In this document: in pieces, positions 53,575 through 64,000 of the stretch
Layout of the letters: each line of letters begins with the position of its first letter
How positions within the stretch are numbered: position 1 is the first letter of the stretch
Assembly: GCF_900445255.1 (NCBI RefSeq)
Contig: NZ_UAPU01000007.1
Location: 381,001-445,000, forward strand
DNA: 64,000 bases
Source of the DNA: Anaerobiospirillum thomasii
Lineage (GTDB): Bacteria; Pseudomonadota; Gammaproteobacteria; Enterobacterales; Succinivibrionaceae
Reading direction: 5' to 3'
Notes under the pieces: model-generated
What the model was told of the DNA's origin: nothing
The model's database searches: none
The model's input: the letters and a program-made list of their open reading frames with translations, nothing else
Translations under genes and position numbers: made by a program

Positions 53575-54756
53575 ATGGCTCATAAATTTCAAGAAAAGTA
53601 TTTAGAATATACATTATTAATATTAATTATCATCATGGGCTATGCCCTTGTCATGCAGTCTCTGCCATTTATCAACGGCATACTAGGTGCAATCACTTTG
53701 TATATTATGCTGCGCCGCACCAATTTTTATATTATGCGCCGCTACGGACGCAAAAAGGCCCCGTGGATTATAACCTTAGCCACAGCGTTGCTTATTATGG
53801 CCCCTACCTCGGCTGCTTTATGGTATGTTGTCGATCTTATTCAAAACTTCAATTTAGATTTTAATGTCATTATTGAACGTCTGGTCAAAACTGCCAATGC
53901 TCTTGAGCAAAAGACAGGCATAGATCTAATCTCTGAAAAGTCCATGACCTTTATTACAGCCAAGATTACAGCTGTGGCCAATATGCTTTTAGGCGGCATC
54001 AACAACTTTGCTGTAAATATCTTTACAGCCCTGCTTATTTTATTTTTCATGCTCTCAGGCGGCATGTATATGGAGCGTTATATATCACGCATTTTGCCGT
54101 TTAAAGAGCAGAACAAAAAAATCATCATCAATAAAATCAATACCATTGTAAAATCCAATGCCATAGGTATTCCGCTTTTAGCTCTGATTCAGGGTGTTGT
54201 AGCTGCCATTGGCTATTATATTTTTGATGTGTCAAATGCTCTGACCTTTGGTGTACTTACAGGCTTTGCCTCCATCATTCCACTTGTAGGCACCATGCTT
54301 GTGTGGATACCTTTGTGTATAGGTCAGTACTTTGAGGGCGATATCTATCAGACATTAGGCCTTGCTGCCTACTGCATCATTGTCATCTCACAGTGTGACA
54401 ATGTGCTGCGTATGTTTTTACAAAAGAAGATGGCTGACACCCACCCTCTTATCACCATTTTTGGTGTTATAGCTGGTCTGCCTATCTTTGGCTTTATGGG
54501 AATTATTTTCGGACCGCTGCTTGTTGCCATGTTTTTGCTGCTAACTGATATGTTTGCAAGACAGTATATTATAGGTACAGATAATCTCTCCCTTGATATA
54601 ACCTCACTTAACAGACATGCAGATAAAAAAGATGGCGGTAAAAATCAGGGCTCTTTAAACAATGGCAGTGTAAAAGAGAGTATTAAAGACAATAGCAAGG
54701 ATAAGATGCTCGATATCACAGCAGATAAGAGCATAGATTCTGCTCTAAGTAAGTAG
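53575..54756 (+). CDS. AI-2E/PerM-family membrane permease (YdiK-like)
   Basis: 393 residues with seven to eight transmembrane segments. Family blocks: GILGAITLYIMLRRTNFYIM in the N-terminus, a central soluble part (ALEQKTGIDLISEK), VKSNAIGIPLLALIQGVVAA and a C-terminal TM cluster with GFASIIPLVGTMLVWIP, then IFGVIAGLPIFGFMGIIFGP. The tail (last ~50 residues) is Lys/Asp/Ser-rich and probably cytoplasmic. Transported substrate uncertain; despite the family name, quorum-signal export is not established. Confidence 0.85.
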   Translation: MAHKFQEKYLEYTLLILIIIMGYALVMQSLPFINGILGAITLYIMLRRTNFYIMRRYGRKKAPWIITLATALLIMAPTSAALWYVVDLIQNFNLDFNVIIERLVKTANALEQKTGIDLISEKSMTFITAKITAVANMLLGGINNFAVNIFTALLILFFMLSGGMYMERYISRILPFKEQNKKIIINKINTIVKSNAIGIPLLALIQGVVAAIGYYIFDVSNALTFGVLTGFASIIPLVGTMLVWIPLCIGQYFEGDIYQTLGLAAYCIIVISQCDNVLRMFLQKKMADTHPLITIFGVIAGLPIFGFMGIIFGPLLVAMFLLLTDMFARQYIIGTDNLSLDITSLNRHADKKDGGKNQGSLNNGSVKESIKDNSKDKMLDITADKSIDSALSK

Positions 54757-54805
54757 AATAAAGAGCTCTTTTAGGCTTTTTTAACTTTAAAAATTAAGAT
54801 TATTT

Positions 54806-54837
54806 AAAGGCGGCAGAGTTTTTACCCTGCCGCCTTT
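54806..54837. terminator. Bidirectional terminator between permease gene and argE
   Basis: AAAGGCGGCAG and CTGCCGCCTTT form a perfect 11-bp stem with a 10-nt loop between two convergent genes. Confidence 0.92.
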
Positions 54838-54840
54838 GTC

Positions 54841-55983
54841 TTACATACAGATCTGTTTATATATAGTTAAAAGCTGTGTATAGGCCTCATCAAGCTGGGC
54901 TATAGCTATTTTTTCATTGACGCTGTGGGCATGTTTTATAGTGCCAGGACCTAAAACGGCACATGGGGCAATGGTGCCTAAAAATGAAGCTTCAGTGCAG
55001 TAGTTGACGCACATAAGATCAGATCCTGTAGCCTGCTTTAAAATATCAAGTGTCTTCTTATCAGTGCAGTCAAATGGCTCAATATCATCATAAAGGCGCT
55101 GCAGCTTAAAAATATTGCCATATTGTGTATTAAGTTTATCTGTTATGGCAGACAAGCTCTCATAGGCCTGTTGTGTATTGTAAATACTCATAGGTCTTAG
55201 ATCAAAGTCAATCTCAACTGTAGGACATACTGTATTGACGCCGTTGCCACCTGAGATGACACCAAGATTTAATGTAGGCGAGGCCACTTCAAAACGGCTG
55301 TCAGTAATATCTTTTAAACTATCCTTTAGCTGTGCAATCTCATTTAAAAAGGCCATGGAGCATTCAATGGCATTGATACCAAGAGATGGATTTGATGAAT
55401 GACAGCCACGTCCAGTCACCTGCATCTTAAAGGCCATATAGCCCTTGTGGGCAATAACGGCCTGATTTGATGTAGCCTCGCCAATTAAAATCAGATCAGG
55501 TTTGTAGCTGTACTTTTGCTTATAATCAATGGCACCTGCCATGGAGCTTTCCTCATCGCAGGTAAAAAGAGCAGAAAATGGCTTATCAGCCTTGAGTGAA
55601 AAGCCATGGGAGGCAAAAAGCATAATAAGTGCCACATAGCCTTTCATATCTGTAGCACCAAGTCCTGTTAAATAATCATCCTTGTGCACTAGTGTAAAGG
55701 GCGAGCTCTCCCAGAGTTCCTCTTTTGCAACTACTGTATCGGTATGGCCGCAGAGCATAAGACCGCCATCGGTTTTAGCCGAGGTTATATATAAATTGTA
55801 TTTACCCTCGGCAACCTTGAATTTGTGGCAGTAAAAGTTTCTATCTTTAAAAAAATCCTCAAGATAATCTATGAGCTGAGCATTAAAATTATCTTTAGCC
55901 TTGTTATCAGAGCTTGCTGTATTAAAGGCCACAAGATCGGATAAATACTTTTTATATTCATCAAAATACTGCATAAAACTCAT
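54841..55983 (-). CDS. argE: Acetylornithine deacetylase
   Basis: 380 residues (E. coli ArgE 383), M20 metallopeptidase family. Zinc site and catalytic residues: MLCGHTDTVV (His, Asp), LGATDMKGYVALIM (Asp), FTCDEESSMAGA (catalytic Glu pair), LIGEATSN, and a late His in KHAHSVNE. It releases ornithine from N-acetylornithine in the linear arginine pathway. It is divergent from the argC operon and shares a ~420-bp control region with it, as in enteric arg clusters. Confidence 0.93.
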   Translation of the reverse strand: MSFMQYFDEYKKYLSDLVAFNTASSDNKAKDNFNAQLIDYLEDFFKDRNFYCHKFKVAEGKYNLYITSAKTDGGLMLCGHTDTVVAKEELWESSPFTLVHKDDYLTGLGATDMKGYVALIMLFASHGFSLKADKPFSALFTCDEESSMAGAIDYKQKYSYKPDLILIGEATSNQAVIAHKGYMAFKMQVTGRGCHSSNPSLGINAIECSMAFLNEIAQLKDSLKDITDSRFEVASPTLNLGVISGGNGVNTVCPTVEIDFDLRPMSIYNTQQAYESLSAITDKLNTQYGNIFKLQRLYDDIEPFDCTDKKTLDILKQATGSDLMCVNYCTEASFLGTIAPCAVLGPGTIKHAHSVNEKIAIAQLDEAYTQLLTIYKQICM

Positions 55984-56137
55984 ATTCTTATCCTCATAAA
56001 TGCATAACAGGCCGCTTTTTTATCTTTCCTGTATTACTAAAGCTTTTATTATCTGTATCTTTTACTTATATCACATATGACAAAGAGCGTGGAATGAGTT
56101 TTTTTAAAGTGCACCTAAATATAACGCAGTGCAGTAA

Positions 56138-56157
56138 TTTATACATGAGTGTATAAA
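56138..56157. promoter_or_regulatory. Palindromic operator candidate between argE and argC
   Basis: TTTATACA-TGAG-TGTATAAA is a perfect 8-bp-arm palindrome about 155 bp from the argE start and 247 bp from argC. The two genes are under arginine repression in relatives, but this sequence is not a good match to the E. coli ARG box (TGAAT-WWWW-ATTCA). The rest of the ~420-bp gap has no ORF and several T-rich runs. Confidence 0.4.
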
Positions 56158-56403
56158 AACACTATCGTGGCTGTGCAGATTAATGTAATAAGGATCTGTA
56201 ATTTTGTTACAATCAGTTTTTTTCACAGCTAAAACATTATTTTTTGCTTTATTATTGTGCATTAAAGCTAAGTTTTTTTATCAAAGAGCCCTTATAATAT
56301 ATATTTAGCGCGAAATTCACCAAATATGAGCATAAGCGCTTTGTATATTTATTTTTAATAAATTAGCTGTACTATATTAGATAACATAAATCAGGACATA
56401 GGT

Positions 56404-57414
56404 ATGACAGTAAGAGCAATTGTTGTCGGAGCCAGCGGCTATACCGGCATGGAGCTTGTAAGAATTCTAAAAAGACATTGCGAGATCTCTCTTGAGGCAC
56501 TTTATGTGTCAAAAGGCAGTTCCGATGCTATGAAAAACATTGACAGTCTGTACGGACAGCTGCAGGGTATCTGCTCGCTGCCGCTTGAGCCTCTTGATGA
56601 TGTGCTTGAGGCTGCGCAGAAGGCAGATGTGGTTTTTCTGGCAACAGATCACAAGGTCAGTCATGATCTTGCTCCTGTATTTTATGAAAATAACTGTGTA
56701 GTTTTTGATCTGTCAGGTGCCTTTAGAGTAAAAGATCCTGACTTTTACACAAAATACTATGGCTTTGAACACGAGCATGGGGAGCTTTTGAACAAGGCTG
56801 TATATGCTCTTTGCGAGTATACAGACATTCTTGATCTGCAAAACGGTCGCATGATATCAATGCCAGGCTGTTACCCTACTGCCTGTCAGCTCTCTTTAAA
56901 ACCGCTGCTTGAGGCTAATGTTATTGATAAGAGCTACATACCATCATTAAATGCTATAAGCGGTGTGACGGGAGCGGGCAGAAAGGCCACACTTAATAAT
57001 TCATTCTGTGAAGTGTCACTTAATGCCTACAATCTTTTTGTGCACCGTCATCAGCCTGAAATTGCCACCCATCTTGGCACTGATGTTATTTTCAATGCCC
57101 ATCTTGGACCGTTTAAACGTGGCATACATGCAACAGTTACTGCAAAACTTAATAAAAAACTGTCTCGTGATGAGATAGTGGCCATCTACAAAGATGCCTA
57201 CAGACACTCACCACTTGTCAGAATCAAAGATAATCTGCCAAAGCTTGCAGATGTTGTGGACAGTGCTTTTTGCGATATAGGTTTTGCCCTTGATGACAAG
57301 GGTTATATTGTTATCTGCTCTGTTATAGACAATCTGCTAAAGGGAGCTGCGGCGCAGGCAGTGCAGGCATTGAATCTGCACTATGGATTTGACGAGACCT
57401 TAGGTCTTGTCTGA
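56404..57414 (+). CDS. argC: N-acetyl-gamma-glutamyl-phosphate reductase
   Basis: 336 residues (E. coli 334). NADPH-dependent reduction of acetylglutamyl phosphate. Rossmann start RAIVVGASGYTGMELVRIL, catalytic Cys in MISMPGCYPTACQLSL (~residue 157), and AISGVTGAGRKA plus HRHQPEIATHLG (His). First gene of a rightward cluster argC-argB-NAGS-like-argD. An AGGACATAGGT upstream serves as ribosome binding site. Confidence 0.96.
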   Translation: MTVRAIVVGASGYTGMELVRILKRHCEISLEALYVSKGSSDAMKNIDSLYGQLQGICSLPLEPLDDVLEAAQKADVVFLATDHKVSHDLAPVFYENNCVVFDLSGAFRVKDPDFYTKYYGFEHEHGELLNKAVYALCEYTDILDLQNGRMISMPGCYPTACQLSLKPLLEANVIDKSYIPSLNAISGVTGAGRKATLNNSFCEVSLNAYNLFVHRHQPEIATHLGTDVIFNAHLGPFKRGIHATVTAKLNKKLSRDEIVAIYKDAYRHSPLVRIKDNLPKLADVVDSAFCDIGFALDDKGYIVICSVIDNLLKGAAAQAVQALNLHYGFDETLGLV

Positions 57415-57441
57415 GAATAGTACAACAAATAAGGAGTACAC

Positions 57442-58206
57442 ATGACTACACCGCTTGTCATTAAACTTAGCGGCAAGGCTCTAAAGGACAAAGATAAGCT
57501 TAGTACGCTCTTTGAGGCCTTTGACAGCTTAGATAAAAATATAGTCATTGTCCATGGCGGAGGCGTCGAGGTTGACGCCCTGCTTGAGGCTCTTGATTTT
57601 AAAACCACACGCCTAGACGGTTTAAGAGTAAGCCCTAAAGAGCAGATGCCTTATATAAGCGCAGCTTTGTGCGGCATGTGCAACAAGGAGCTGCAGTCTA
57701 TGCTTATTGCCAAGGGGCACAGGGCCTTAGGTCTTTTAGCTACCGACGGCAATACGACCAAAGCCTGCGTACTTGATGAAAAATATGGCTGTGTAGGTAC
57801 TGTAAGTGCAGGCTCTGATGAGTTTTTACACAGTCTTTTTGCCATGAACATCATACCTGTCATCTCATCAATTGGTATTGATGACAAGGGCACACTTTTG
57901 AACATAAATGCCGATGATGTGGCACTGTCTGTAGCTGCACTGCTGCATGCCCCATTAGTCTATCTTTCAGATGTTGCAGGTGTACTTGATCTTGCAGGTA
58001 ACCTTATTGAAAGTATTGATACTAAAAAAGCCTGTGAGCTTATTGCCCAGGGCATCATTACAGACGGTATGGCTGTTAAAGTCAAAGCCGCACTTAAAGC
58101 CTCAACTCTTACCGGCGCCAAGATATTTATTGCCTCCTACAGCGATCCTGAACTAAAAGCATCTCTCAAGTCACTCCGACGATTAGGCACATCCATTTAC
58201 GCCTAA
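57442..58206 (+). CDS. argB: Acetylglutamate kinase
   Basis: 254 residues (E. coli 258), amino-acid kinase fold. VIKLSGKALKDKDKL (Lys at residue 8), VIVHGGGVEVDALLEAL (glycine-rich loop), ININADDVALSVAALL and a C-terminal TDGMAVKVKAAL (substrate Lys). It phosphorylates N-acetylglutamate. 27 bp after argC with AAGGAG as ribosome binding site. Confidence 0.96.
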   Translation: MTTPLVIKLSGKALKDKDKLSTLFEAFDSLDKNIVIVHGGGVEVDALLEALDFKTTRLDGLRVSPKEQMPYISAALCGMCNKELQSMLIAKGHRALGLLATDGNTTKACVLDEKYGCVGTVSAGSDEFLHSLFAMNIIPVISSIGIDDKGTLLNINADDVALSVAALLHAPLVYLSDVAGVLDLAGNLIESIDTKKACELIAQGIITDGMAVKVKAALKASTLTGAKIFIASYSDPELKASLKSLRRLGTSIYA

Positions 58207-58285
58207 GTTTTAGCTGTGCCCGTGCACACCTACATTTAAAAAATAAGCATTAAAGTATAAAAAAAATTCTATGGAGACAGGACAA

Positions 58286-58966
58286 ATGTCTATAAATACC
58301 AATGGTCAGGCCACATCTGCAGCTACAGAGCACACTCTTGATGCCATAAGACATGTGAGTATTGACGATCTGTATTCAAATGCACAAAGACTGCTTGAGC
58401 AGAATCTTTTATCACAGGGTGAGTTTAACTCTATTACCTCATCCTTAAATGAGATTGCCTCTACTCTTGACAGTAAAAATCCGCAGCACTATCTGGTGCG
58501 TCAGGCCCGTCTGTCTGATATTGACTCTCTTGAGGCCATGGTCAAGTACTGGGCGGCACAGGGTGAGAATCTGCCGCGCAGCCGTGATGATCTTATACGC
58601 AATATTCTTTCATTTGCCGTCTGTGTCAAAGACAATGTTGTTGTAGGCTGTGCCTGTTTATATGTCTATGACTCTGGTCTTGCCGAGATCAGATCGCTTG
58701 GCGTCTCCCCAATGATTCAAAGACAGGGTCAGGGCCGGGCCATTGTGCAGTTTTTATTAAAAAGAGCCCAGAAGATGGAGATTAAAAAGGTCTTTGTGTT
58801 AACCCGCAATGCCACCTTTTTTGCCAAGGTAGGCTTTGATAAAACTGTAATTGAGGCCCTGCCTGAAAAGATTTTAAAAGACTGCGACAAATGTCCTAAA
58901 AAGGACAGATGTGATGAAGTGGCCTATGAGTTCAACTTTAGCTATCAGGATAATAAAAATGCATAA
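58286..58966 (+). CDS. GNAT acetyltransferase, short N-acetylglutamate synthase-like
   Basis: About 226 residues from the ATG at 58286 (AGGACAA upstream). The C-terminal ~150 residues are a GNAT domain: [36 protein letters not shown] (acetyl-CoA loop) and [19 protein letters not shown]. The tail [16 protein letters not shown] is characteristic of short NAGS enzymes and the C-terminal domain of ArgA/ArgH(A). The N-terminal ~70 residues are unassigned. Its position between argB and argD supports acetylation of glutamate as the first arginine step without the kinase-like domain of classical ArgA. Substrate is inferred. Confidence 0.82.
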   Translation: MSINTNGQATSAATEHTLDAIRHVSIDDLYSNAQRLLEQNLLSQGEFNSITSSLNEIASTLDSKNPQHYLVRQARLSDIDSLEAMVKYWAAQGENLPRSRDDLIRNILSFAVCVKDNVVVGCACLYVYDSGLAEIRSLGVSPMIQRQGQGRAIVQFLLKRAQKMEIKKVFVLTRNATFFAKVGFDKTVIEALPEKILKDCDKCPKKDRCDEVAYEFNFSYQDNKNA

Positions 58967-60182
58967 TCTACAAGTAAGCAGACAAACCTTTGATGATGTA
59001 ATGATGCCAGTCTATGCCCCTCACAGCATGCTTATCACCAAGGGCAAAGGCTCCTATCTTTTTGACAGTGAGAATAACAGATATATAGATTTCACCTCTG
59101 GCATTGCTGTCAACTGCTTAGGTCACAATCACAAACAGGTGCGCTCTATCATTAAAAAGCAGTCCAAAAAGCTTATTCATGTCAGCAATCTTTTTGCCAA
59201 TGACAAAACTTTAACTTTGGCTTTAAAGCTGACACAGAAAACTGATTTTTCCAAGATCTTTTTTGTAAACTCAGGAGCCGAGGCCAATGAGGCTGCCCTC
59301 AAGCTTGCAAGACGCTATGCCTTTGAAGTGTATGGGCCACAAAAAGATGAGATTATCTCCTTTGATCACAGCTTTCATGGCCGTACCTTCTTTTCTGTAT
59401 GTGTAGGCGGTCAGGATAAATACTCAGATGGCTTTGGACCAAAACCTGCATCCATTACCCATCTGCCATTTAATGATATTGAGGCATTTAAGGCTCAGAT
59501 CTCTGATAAGACCTGCGCTGTTATTGTAGAGCCTCTGCAGGGTGAAGGCGGCATTATTCCTGCAACAGATGAGTTTTTAGAGCAGGTACGAGCTTTGTGC
59601 TCAAAGCACAATGCCCTGCTAATTTTTGATGAGGTGCAGACAGGTATAGGCAGAACAGGCAAACTCTTTGCCTATATGCACAGCAGTGTAAAGCCCGATA
59701 TTTTAACAACTGCCAAGGGCATAGCTGCAGGTCTGCCATTAGGTGCTGTACTTACCACTGATGAGATTGGCGTGCATTTTTCAAAGGGCTCACATGGCTC
59801 TACCTTTGGCGGCTCGCCGCTCTCCTGTGCTGTAGGATCGTATATTATTGACACCATCTCAAATCCTGTGTTTTTACACAAGGTTGAAAAAAAGCACAAA
59901 TTCTTTGTCAAATATTTAAAGGCCATAGCCAAAAATACAGGAGTGATTGATGACATACGTGGCAAAGGTCTGCTGCTTGGGGTTGATCTTAAAGAAAAGT
60001 ATCAGCCTTATGCCTCAGCTATTGTGCAGCAGTGTGCCAAAGAAGGTCTGTTTATTTTAATTGCAGGTCATCATACCTTGCGTATTGCTCCACCGCTTAA
60101 TATTAAAAAGAGCGTTATCTGCGAAGGTCTTGGCATACTAGAGCATGTGCTTGCCAATATAGACAGCCTCATTGAAAAATAA
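58959..60182 (+). CDS. argD: Acetylornithine aminotransferase
   Basis: About 407 residues from the ATG at 58959 ([16 protein letters not shown]), overlapping the upstream stop by 8 bp. Class III PLP enzyme: [37 protein letters not shown] (PLP Asp), [18 protein letters not shown] (Schiff-base Lys) and [13 protein letters not shown]. It makes N-acetylornithine from the semialdehyde, and in many bacteria also acts in lysine synthesis. An earlier in-frame ATG would add 16 residues unlike ArgD. Confidence 0.95.
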   Translation: MHNLQVSRQTFDDVMMPVYAPHSMLITKGKGSYLFDSENNRYIDFTSGIAVNCLGHNHKQVRSIIKKQSKKLIHVSNLFANDKTLTLALKLTQKTDFSKIFFVNSGAEANEAALKLARRYAFEVYGPQKDEIISFDHSFHGRTFFSVCVGGQDKYSDGFGPKPASITHLPFNDIEAFKAQISDKTCAVIVEPLQGEGGIIPATDEFLEQVRALCSKHNALLIFDEVQTGIGRTGKLFAYMHSSVKPDILTTAKGIAAGLPLGAVLTTDEIGVHFSKGSHGSTFGGSPLSCAVGSYIIDTISNPVFLHKVEKKHKFFVKYLKAIAKNTGVIDDIRGKGLLLGVDLKEKYQPYASAIVQQCAKEGLFILIAGHHTLRIAPPLNIKKSVICEGLGILEHVLANIDSLIEK

Positions 60183-60270
60183 GGTGCTTTTGGCCATCAT
60201 TATCTTAGCCATTATGTTTTTAAAAACGCTGTGCTAGAATGATGGCATTTTTTTAAGGATCTGATTTTTT

Positions 60271-61572
60271 ATGAGCGATGAGAGAAGATATGAGCGTGTC
60301 TATATACTTGTAGACTGCAATAACTTCTTTGTATCATGCGAGAGAATATTCAGACCCGATCTTAGATACAAGCCAGTGGTGGTCCTGTCCAATAACGATG
60401 GCTGTGTTATTGCCAGATCAAATGAAGCCAAGGCTTTGAAAATTGCCATGGGTGTACCTGTCTTTAAGGTACGCGACATTATTGACAGACATAATGTCAC
60501 CCTCTTTTCCTCAAACTTCTCGCTCTATCTTGATATTTCCACGCGCATTATGACTACGCTTGAGAGCATGTGTGAGAAAACCTATGTCTACAGTGTGGAT
60601 GAGTGCTTTTTAATATTAGAGAATGTAACAGAAGATGAGGCTGTAAGCTTTGCCTTCAAGGTTAAAAATACCATAGCTACCAATATAGGTGTGCCTGTGG
60701 CTGCAGGCATTGCCTGCACCAAGACCCTGGCCAAGCTTGCCAATCACTATGCCAAAAAGCATGTACAGACCACACAGTCAATCTACAGTATTTTAGATAA
60801 CGGCCGACGCGAACGACTGCTTATAGACAATCCCATATCTGAGATCTGGGGTATAGGCAAGGCTCTTAACAGTGCGCTCAAAGAGCTTAATATTATAAAT
60901 GCCTATGATCTGGCCCTGTGCAAGGAGGACTATATTAAGAAGACCTTTAATATTGTGCTCATGCGTACTGTGCAGGAGCTTAACAATATTGACTGCATAG
61001 ACAACAGCATCAATGGCGACAATCAGCATCAGATTATGTGGTCGCGCACCTTTAAAGAAAGAATAAGTGAATTTGATGATCTCTACACGGCCCTTTGCAA
61101 CTATGCAGCCATGGCTGCAAAAAAGCTTCGTGAGATGAATAAATATGCCACTGTTATTACTGTGTATATACGCACCTCATATTATGGCAAGGTTGAAAAA
61201 TATGCAGCGGACCGATCGGTAAAGCTAACCTATCCAAGCAACGACCCACGCGTTATGATGCAGGCCTGCCATGCTCTTTTAAAACTTATATATAAGCAAG
61301 GCTATCTGTATATGAAGGCAGGAGTCATTCTAAGCGGTCTGCAGGATAGCCGTGAGCATCAGTTATCCCTCTTTGATGACTATAGTATTACAGATGATGT
61401 AAAGCGCTCTGACAGACTCTTAAATGCTGTGGACAACTTAAATGAAAAATACAGCAATGTAATTTATCTTGCTTCACAGGGTGCAAGGCTTAGTGAAAAG
61501 AAATTCAATTTAAAGGAGCATATGTCAAAAAGCTATACTACCAGCTTTGAAGATCTGCCCGAGGTGTATTAG
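60271..61572 (+). CDS. umuC: DNA polymerase V catalytic subunit-like (UmuC, Y family)
   Basis: 433 residues (E. coli UmuC 422). Y-family translesion polymerase: ILVDCNNFFVSCERIF (metal Asp, ~residue 13), VVLSNNDGCVIARSNEAKAL, YSVDECFLIL (DE metal pair ~110), VAAGIACTKTLAKLANHYAK and a little-finger domain. The HQLSLFDDY sequence near residue 370 resembles a beta-clamp binding motif (QLxLF). No umuD is adjacent and no good LexA box (CTG-N10-CAG) was seen upstream, so it may depend on a umuD elsewhere. Confidence 0.93.
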   Translation: MSDERRYERVYILVDCNNFFVSCERIFRPDLRYKPVVVLSNNDGCVIARSNEAKALKIAMGVPVFKVRDIIDRHNVTLFSSNFSLYLDISTRIMTTLESMCEKTYVYSVDECFLILENVTEDEAVSFAFKVKNTIATNIGVPVAAGIACTKTLAKLANHYAKKHVQTTQSIYSILDNGRRERLLIDNPISEIWGIGKALNSALKELNIINAYDLALCKEDYIKKTFNIVLMRTVQELNNIDCIDNSINGDNQHQIMWSRTFKERISEFDDLYTALCNYAAMAAKKLREMNKYATVITVYIRTSYYGKVEKYAADRSVKLTYPSNDPRVMMQACHALLKLIYKQGYLYMKAGVILSGLQDSREHQLSLFDDYSITDDVKRSDRLLNAVDNLNEKYSNVIYLASQGARLSEKKFNLKEHMSKSYTTSFEDLPEVY

Positions 61573-61979
61573 CCTTTAGAGGCCATGTCTTTGCTCAAGA
61601 GCTTTTATAAAAATCATGGGCTAATCCAATTATACATTTATCAAGCCATCATGGTATTGTGTTTTCTCCTATATGATGCTGTTCCTCCAAAAACACCGCA
61701 GAATGGAGAGAACGTTATTGTTACTGTTATGAGTACTAATTTAGGAGTAAGATGGTTTATAGCTTGAAATTTAATGGTCTGTGCATAGTTTTACAGCCCA
61801 ATGAGATATACAGATAGCTATCAGATCTTAAAGGTATAAGAGGTATAAGAATAGAGGTACACAGCTGCAAATTTTGTGTTTTTTGCGTACATTTTGCGTA
61901 GCAAAATGCGTTACTAATAGTAGATATGACATTATAGAAAAGTTAATATGTTGATATTTAAGTGATTTTTGTGAAGAAG
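61573..61979. other. Gene-free region between umuC and the rRNA operon end
   Basis: About 400 bp without a supportable ORF. A perfect hairpin CATTTTGC-GTA-GCAAAATG lies at 61890-61908; read leftward it is followed by TACGCAAAAAAC. It may help to terminate the leftward rRNA/tRNA transcript, though it lacks a T-run. A short frame at 61585-61767 has no family support. Confidence 0.5.
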
Positions 61980-62055
61980 TGGTGCTGATACCGAGAATCG
62001 AACTCGGGACCTCACCCTTACCAAGGGTGCGCTCTACCAACTGAGCCATATCAGC
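61980..62055 (-). tRNA. tRNA-Thr (anticodon GGT)
   Basis: 76 nt with CCA. Minus-strand start GCTGATATGGCTCAGT, anticodon loop CTTGGTA (GGT) and T-loop GTTCGATTC. Nearly identical to E. coli tRNA-Thr(GGT). Last gene of the rRNA operon. Confidence 0.96.
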
Positions 62056-62066
62056 ATTAGGAAAAG

Positions 62067-62143
62067 TGGCGGAACGGACGGGAATCGAACCCGCGACCTC
62101 CTGCGTGACAGGCAGGCATTCTAACCGGCTGAACTACCGCTCC
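62067..62143 (-). tRNA. tRNA-Asp (anticodon GTC)
   Basis: 77 nt with CCA. Minus-strand start GGAGCGGTAGTTCAGC, anticodon stem-loop CCTGCCTGTCACGCAGG (GTC) and T-loop GGTTCGATTCC. Lies between 5S rRNA and tRNA-Thr, as in distal tRNAs of enteric rrn operons. Confidence 0.96.
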
Positions 62144-62158
62144 GCATTATAGGGTAAG

Positions 62159-62275
62159 CCTGGCGATGACCTACTCTCGCACAATCGTACGTTGCACTAC
62201 CATCGGCGTAACTGCATTTCACTTCTGTGTTCGGAAAGGGAACAGGTGGTTCTACAGCACTATGGTCGCCAGACA
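62159..62275 (-). rRNA. 5S ribosomal RNA
   Basis: About 117 nt. On the minus strand it starts TGTCTGGCGACCATAGTG and ends GTAGGTCATCGCCAGGC; the ends pair as the terminal helix. The GAACC and GGTAGT conserved blocks are visible. It lies about 80 bp after the 23S 3' end. Confidence 0.95.
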
Positions 62276-62357
62276 AATTCTGTAAAAAACTTATAACAAA
62301 CTGATTTAACTCTTGAGTATAAAGAGGTCTTTAAATGTCCATGCCCTCCGGGGTTGT

Positions 62358-64000
<1,643 letters not shown>

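Noticed and set aside
61585..61767. 60-codon frame after umuC
   Set aside because: No ribosome binding site, no homology recognised, composition unlike neighbouring genes.
61828..62049. Minus-strand open frame of 73 codons
   Set aside because: It starts inside tRNA-Thr and has no family support.

Overview
The window looks like a chromosomal segment of a moderately AT-rich anaerobic gammaproteobacterium. The tRNA, 5S/23S and 4.5S RNA sequences are close to those of enteric bacteria. The metabolic genes (pyruvate formate-lyase with its activase, an allose-type ABC operon, glycogen debranching, Na+/proline symport, D-2-hydroxyacid dehydrogenase YdiJ) suit a fermentative gut or rumen organism. 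A Succinivibrionaceae-like host is my inference, not something the sequence proves.

Layout. 1-3.4 kb: end of an IS256-family element, a SUFU-domain gene, decayed ORFs with a 222-bp dispersed repeat, and an orphan barstar-like gene. 3.5-9.4 kb: leftward unit ydiJ - isoprenylcysteine-methyltransferase-like - ilvI - ilvH. 9.7-10.1 kb: tRNA operon Gln-Gln-Met with a strong sigma70-like promoter. 10.1-14.8 kb: decayed accessory zone with an IS4-superfamily element carrying a tandemly duplicated tail, two broken antitoxin-like genes and a frameshifted fic. 14.9-16.9 kb: bioA-bioD. 17.1-22.8 kb: leftward allose/ribose-type operon alsB-alsA-alsC-alsE-alsK-rpiB. 23.2-26.9 kb: IS21-type element. 27.2-27.7 kb: second copy of the 222-bp repeat joined to a hemH 3' fragment. 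27.7-28.7 kb: truB.

The main discovery is at 28.87-36.3 kb. It is a compact type V CRISPR-Cas locus of the V-C/V-D kind: an array of 14 repeats of 25 bp with 13 very short spacers (11 of 18 bp, one of 17, one of 20), a cas1 without cas2 or cas4, a structured intergenic RNA candidate (putative scoutRNA) with an 8-nt anti-repeat in a hairpin loop, and a large Cas12 effector. An IS1634-type element with 29-bp terminal inverted repeats and a 6-bp target duplication splits the effector between RuvC-II and the zinc ribbon/RuvC-III. Removing the IS and one target copy in silico restores one 1166-aa frame.

36.3-64 kb: an unknown small gene and a broken ORF, the 4.5S SRP RNA gene, a degenerate AAA-ATPase-like gene, a HAD-IB phosphatase, a membrane protein and putP, an NAD synthetase whose glutaminase domain appears dead, glgX, a Gfo/Idh/MocA oxidoreductase, pflB-pflA, a class III fructose bisphosphatase, an AI-2E-family permease, divergent argE and argC-argB-(short NAGS-like)-argD, umuC, and the 3' end of a leftward rRNA operon (partial 23S - 5S - tRNA-Asp - tRNA-Thr).

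The window combines conserved housekeeping operons with insertion-sequence-rich accessory islands in which several genes (cas12, fic, antitoxins, hemH) are broken.
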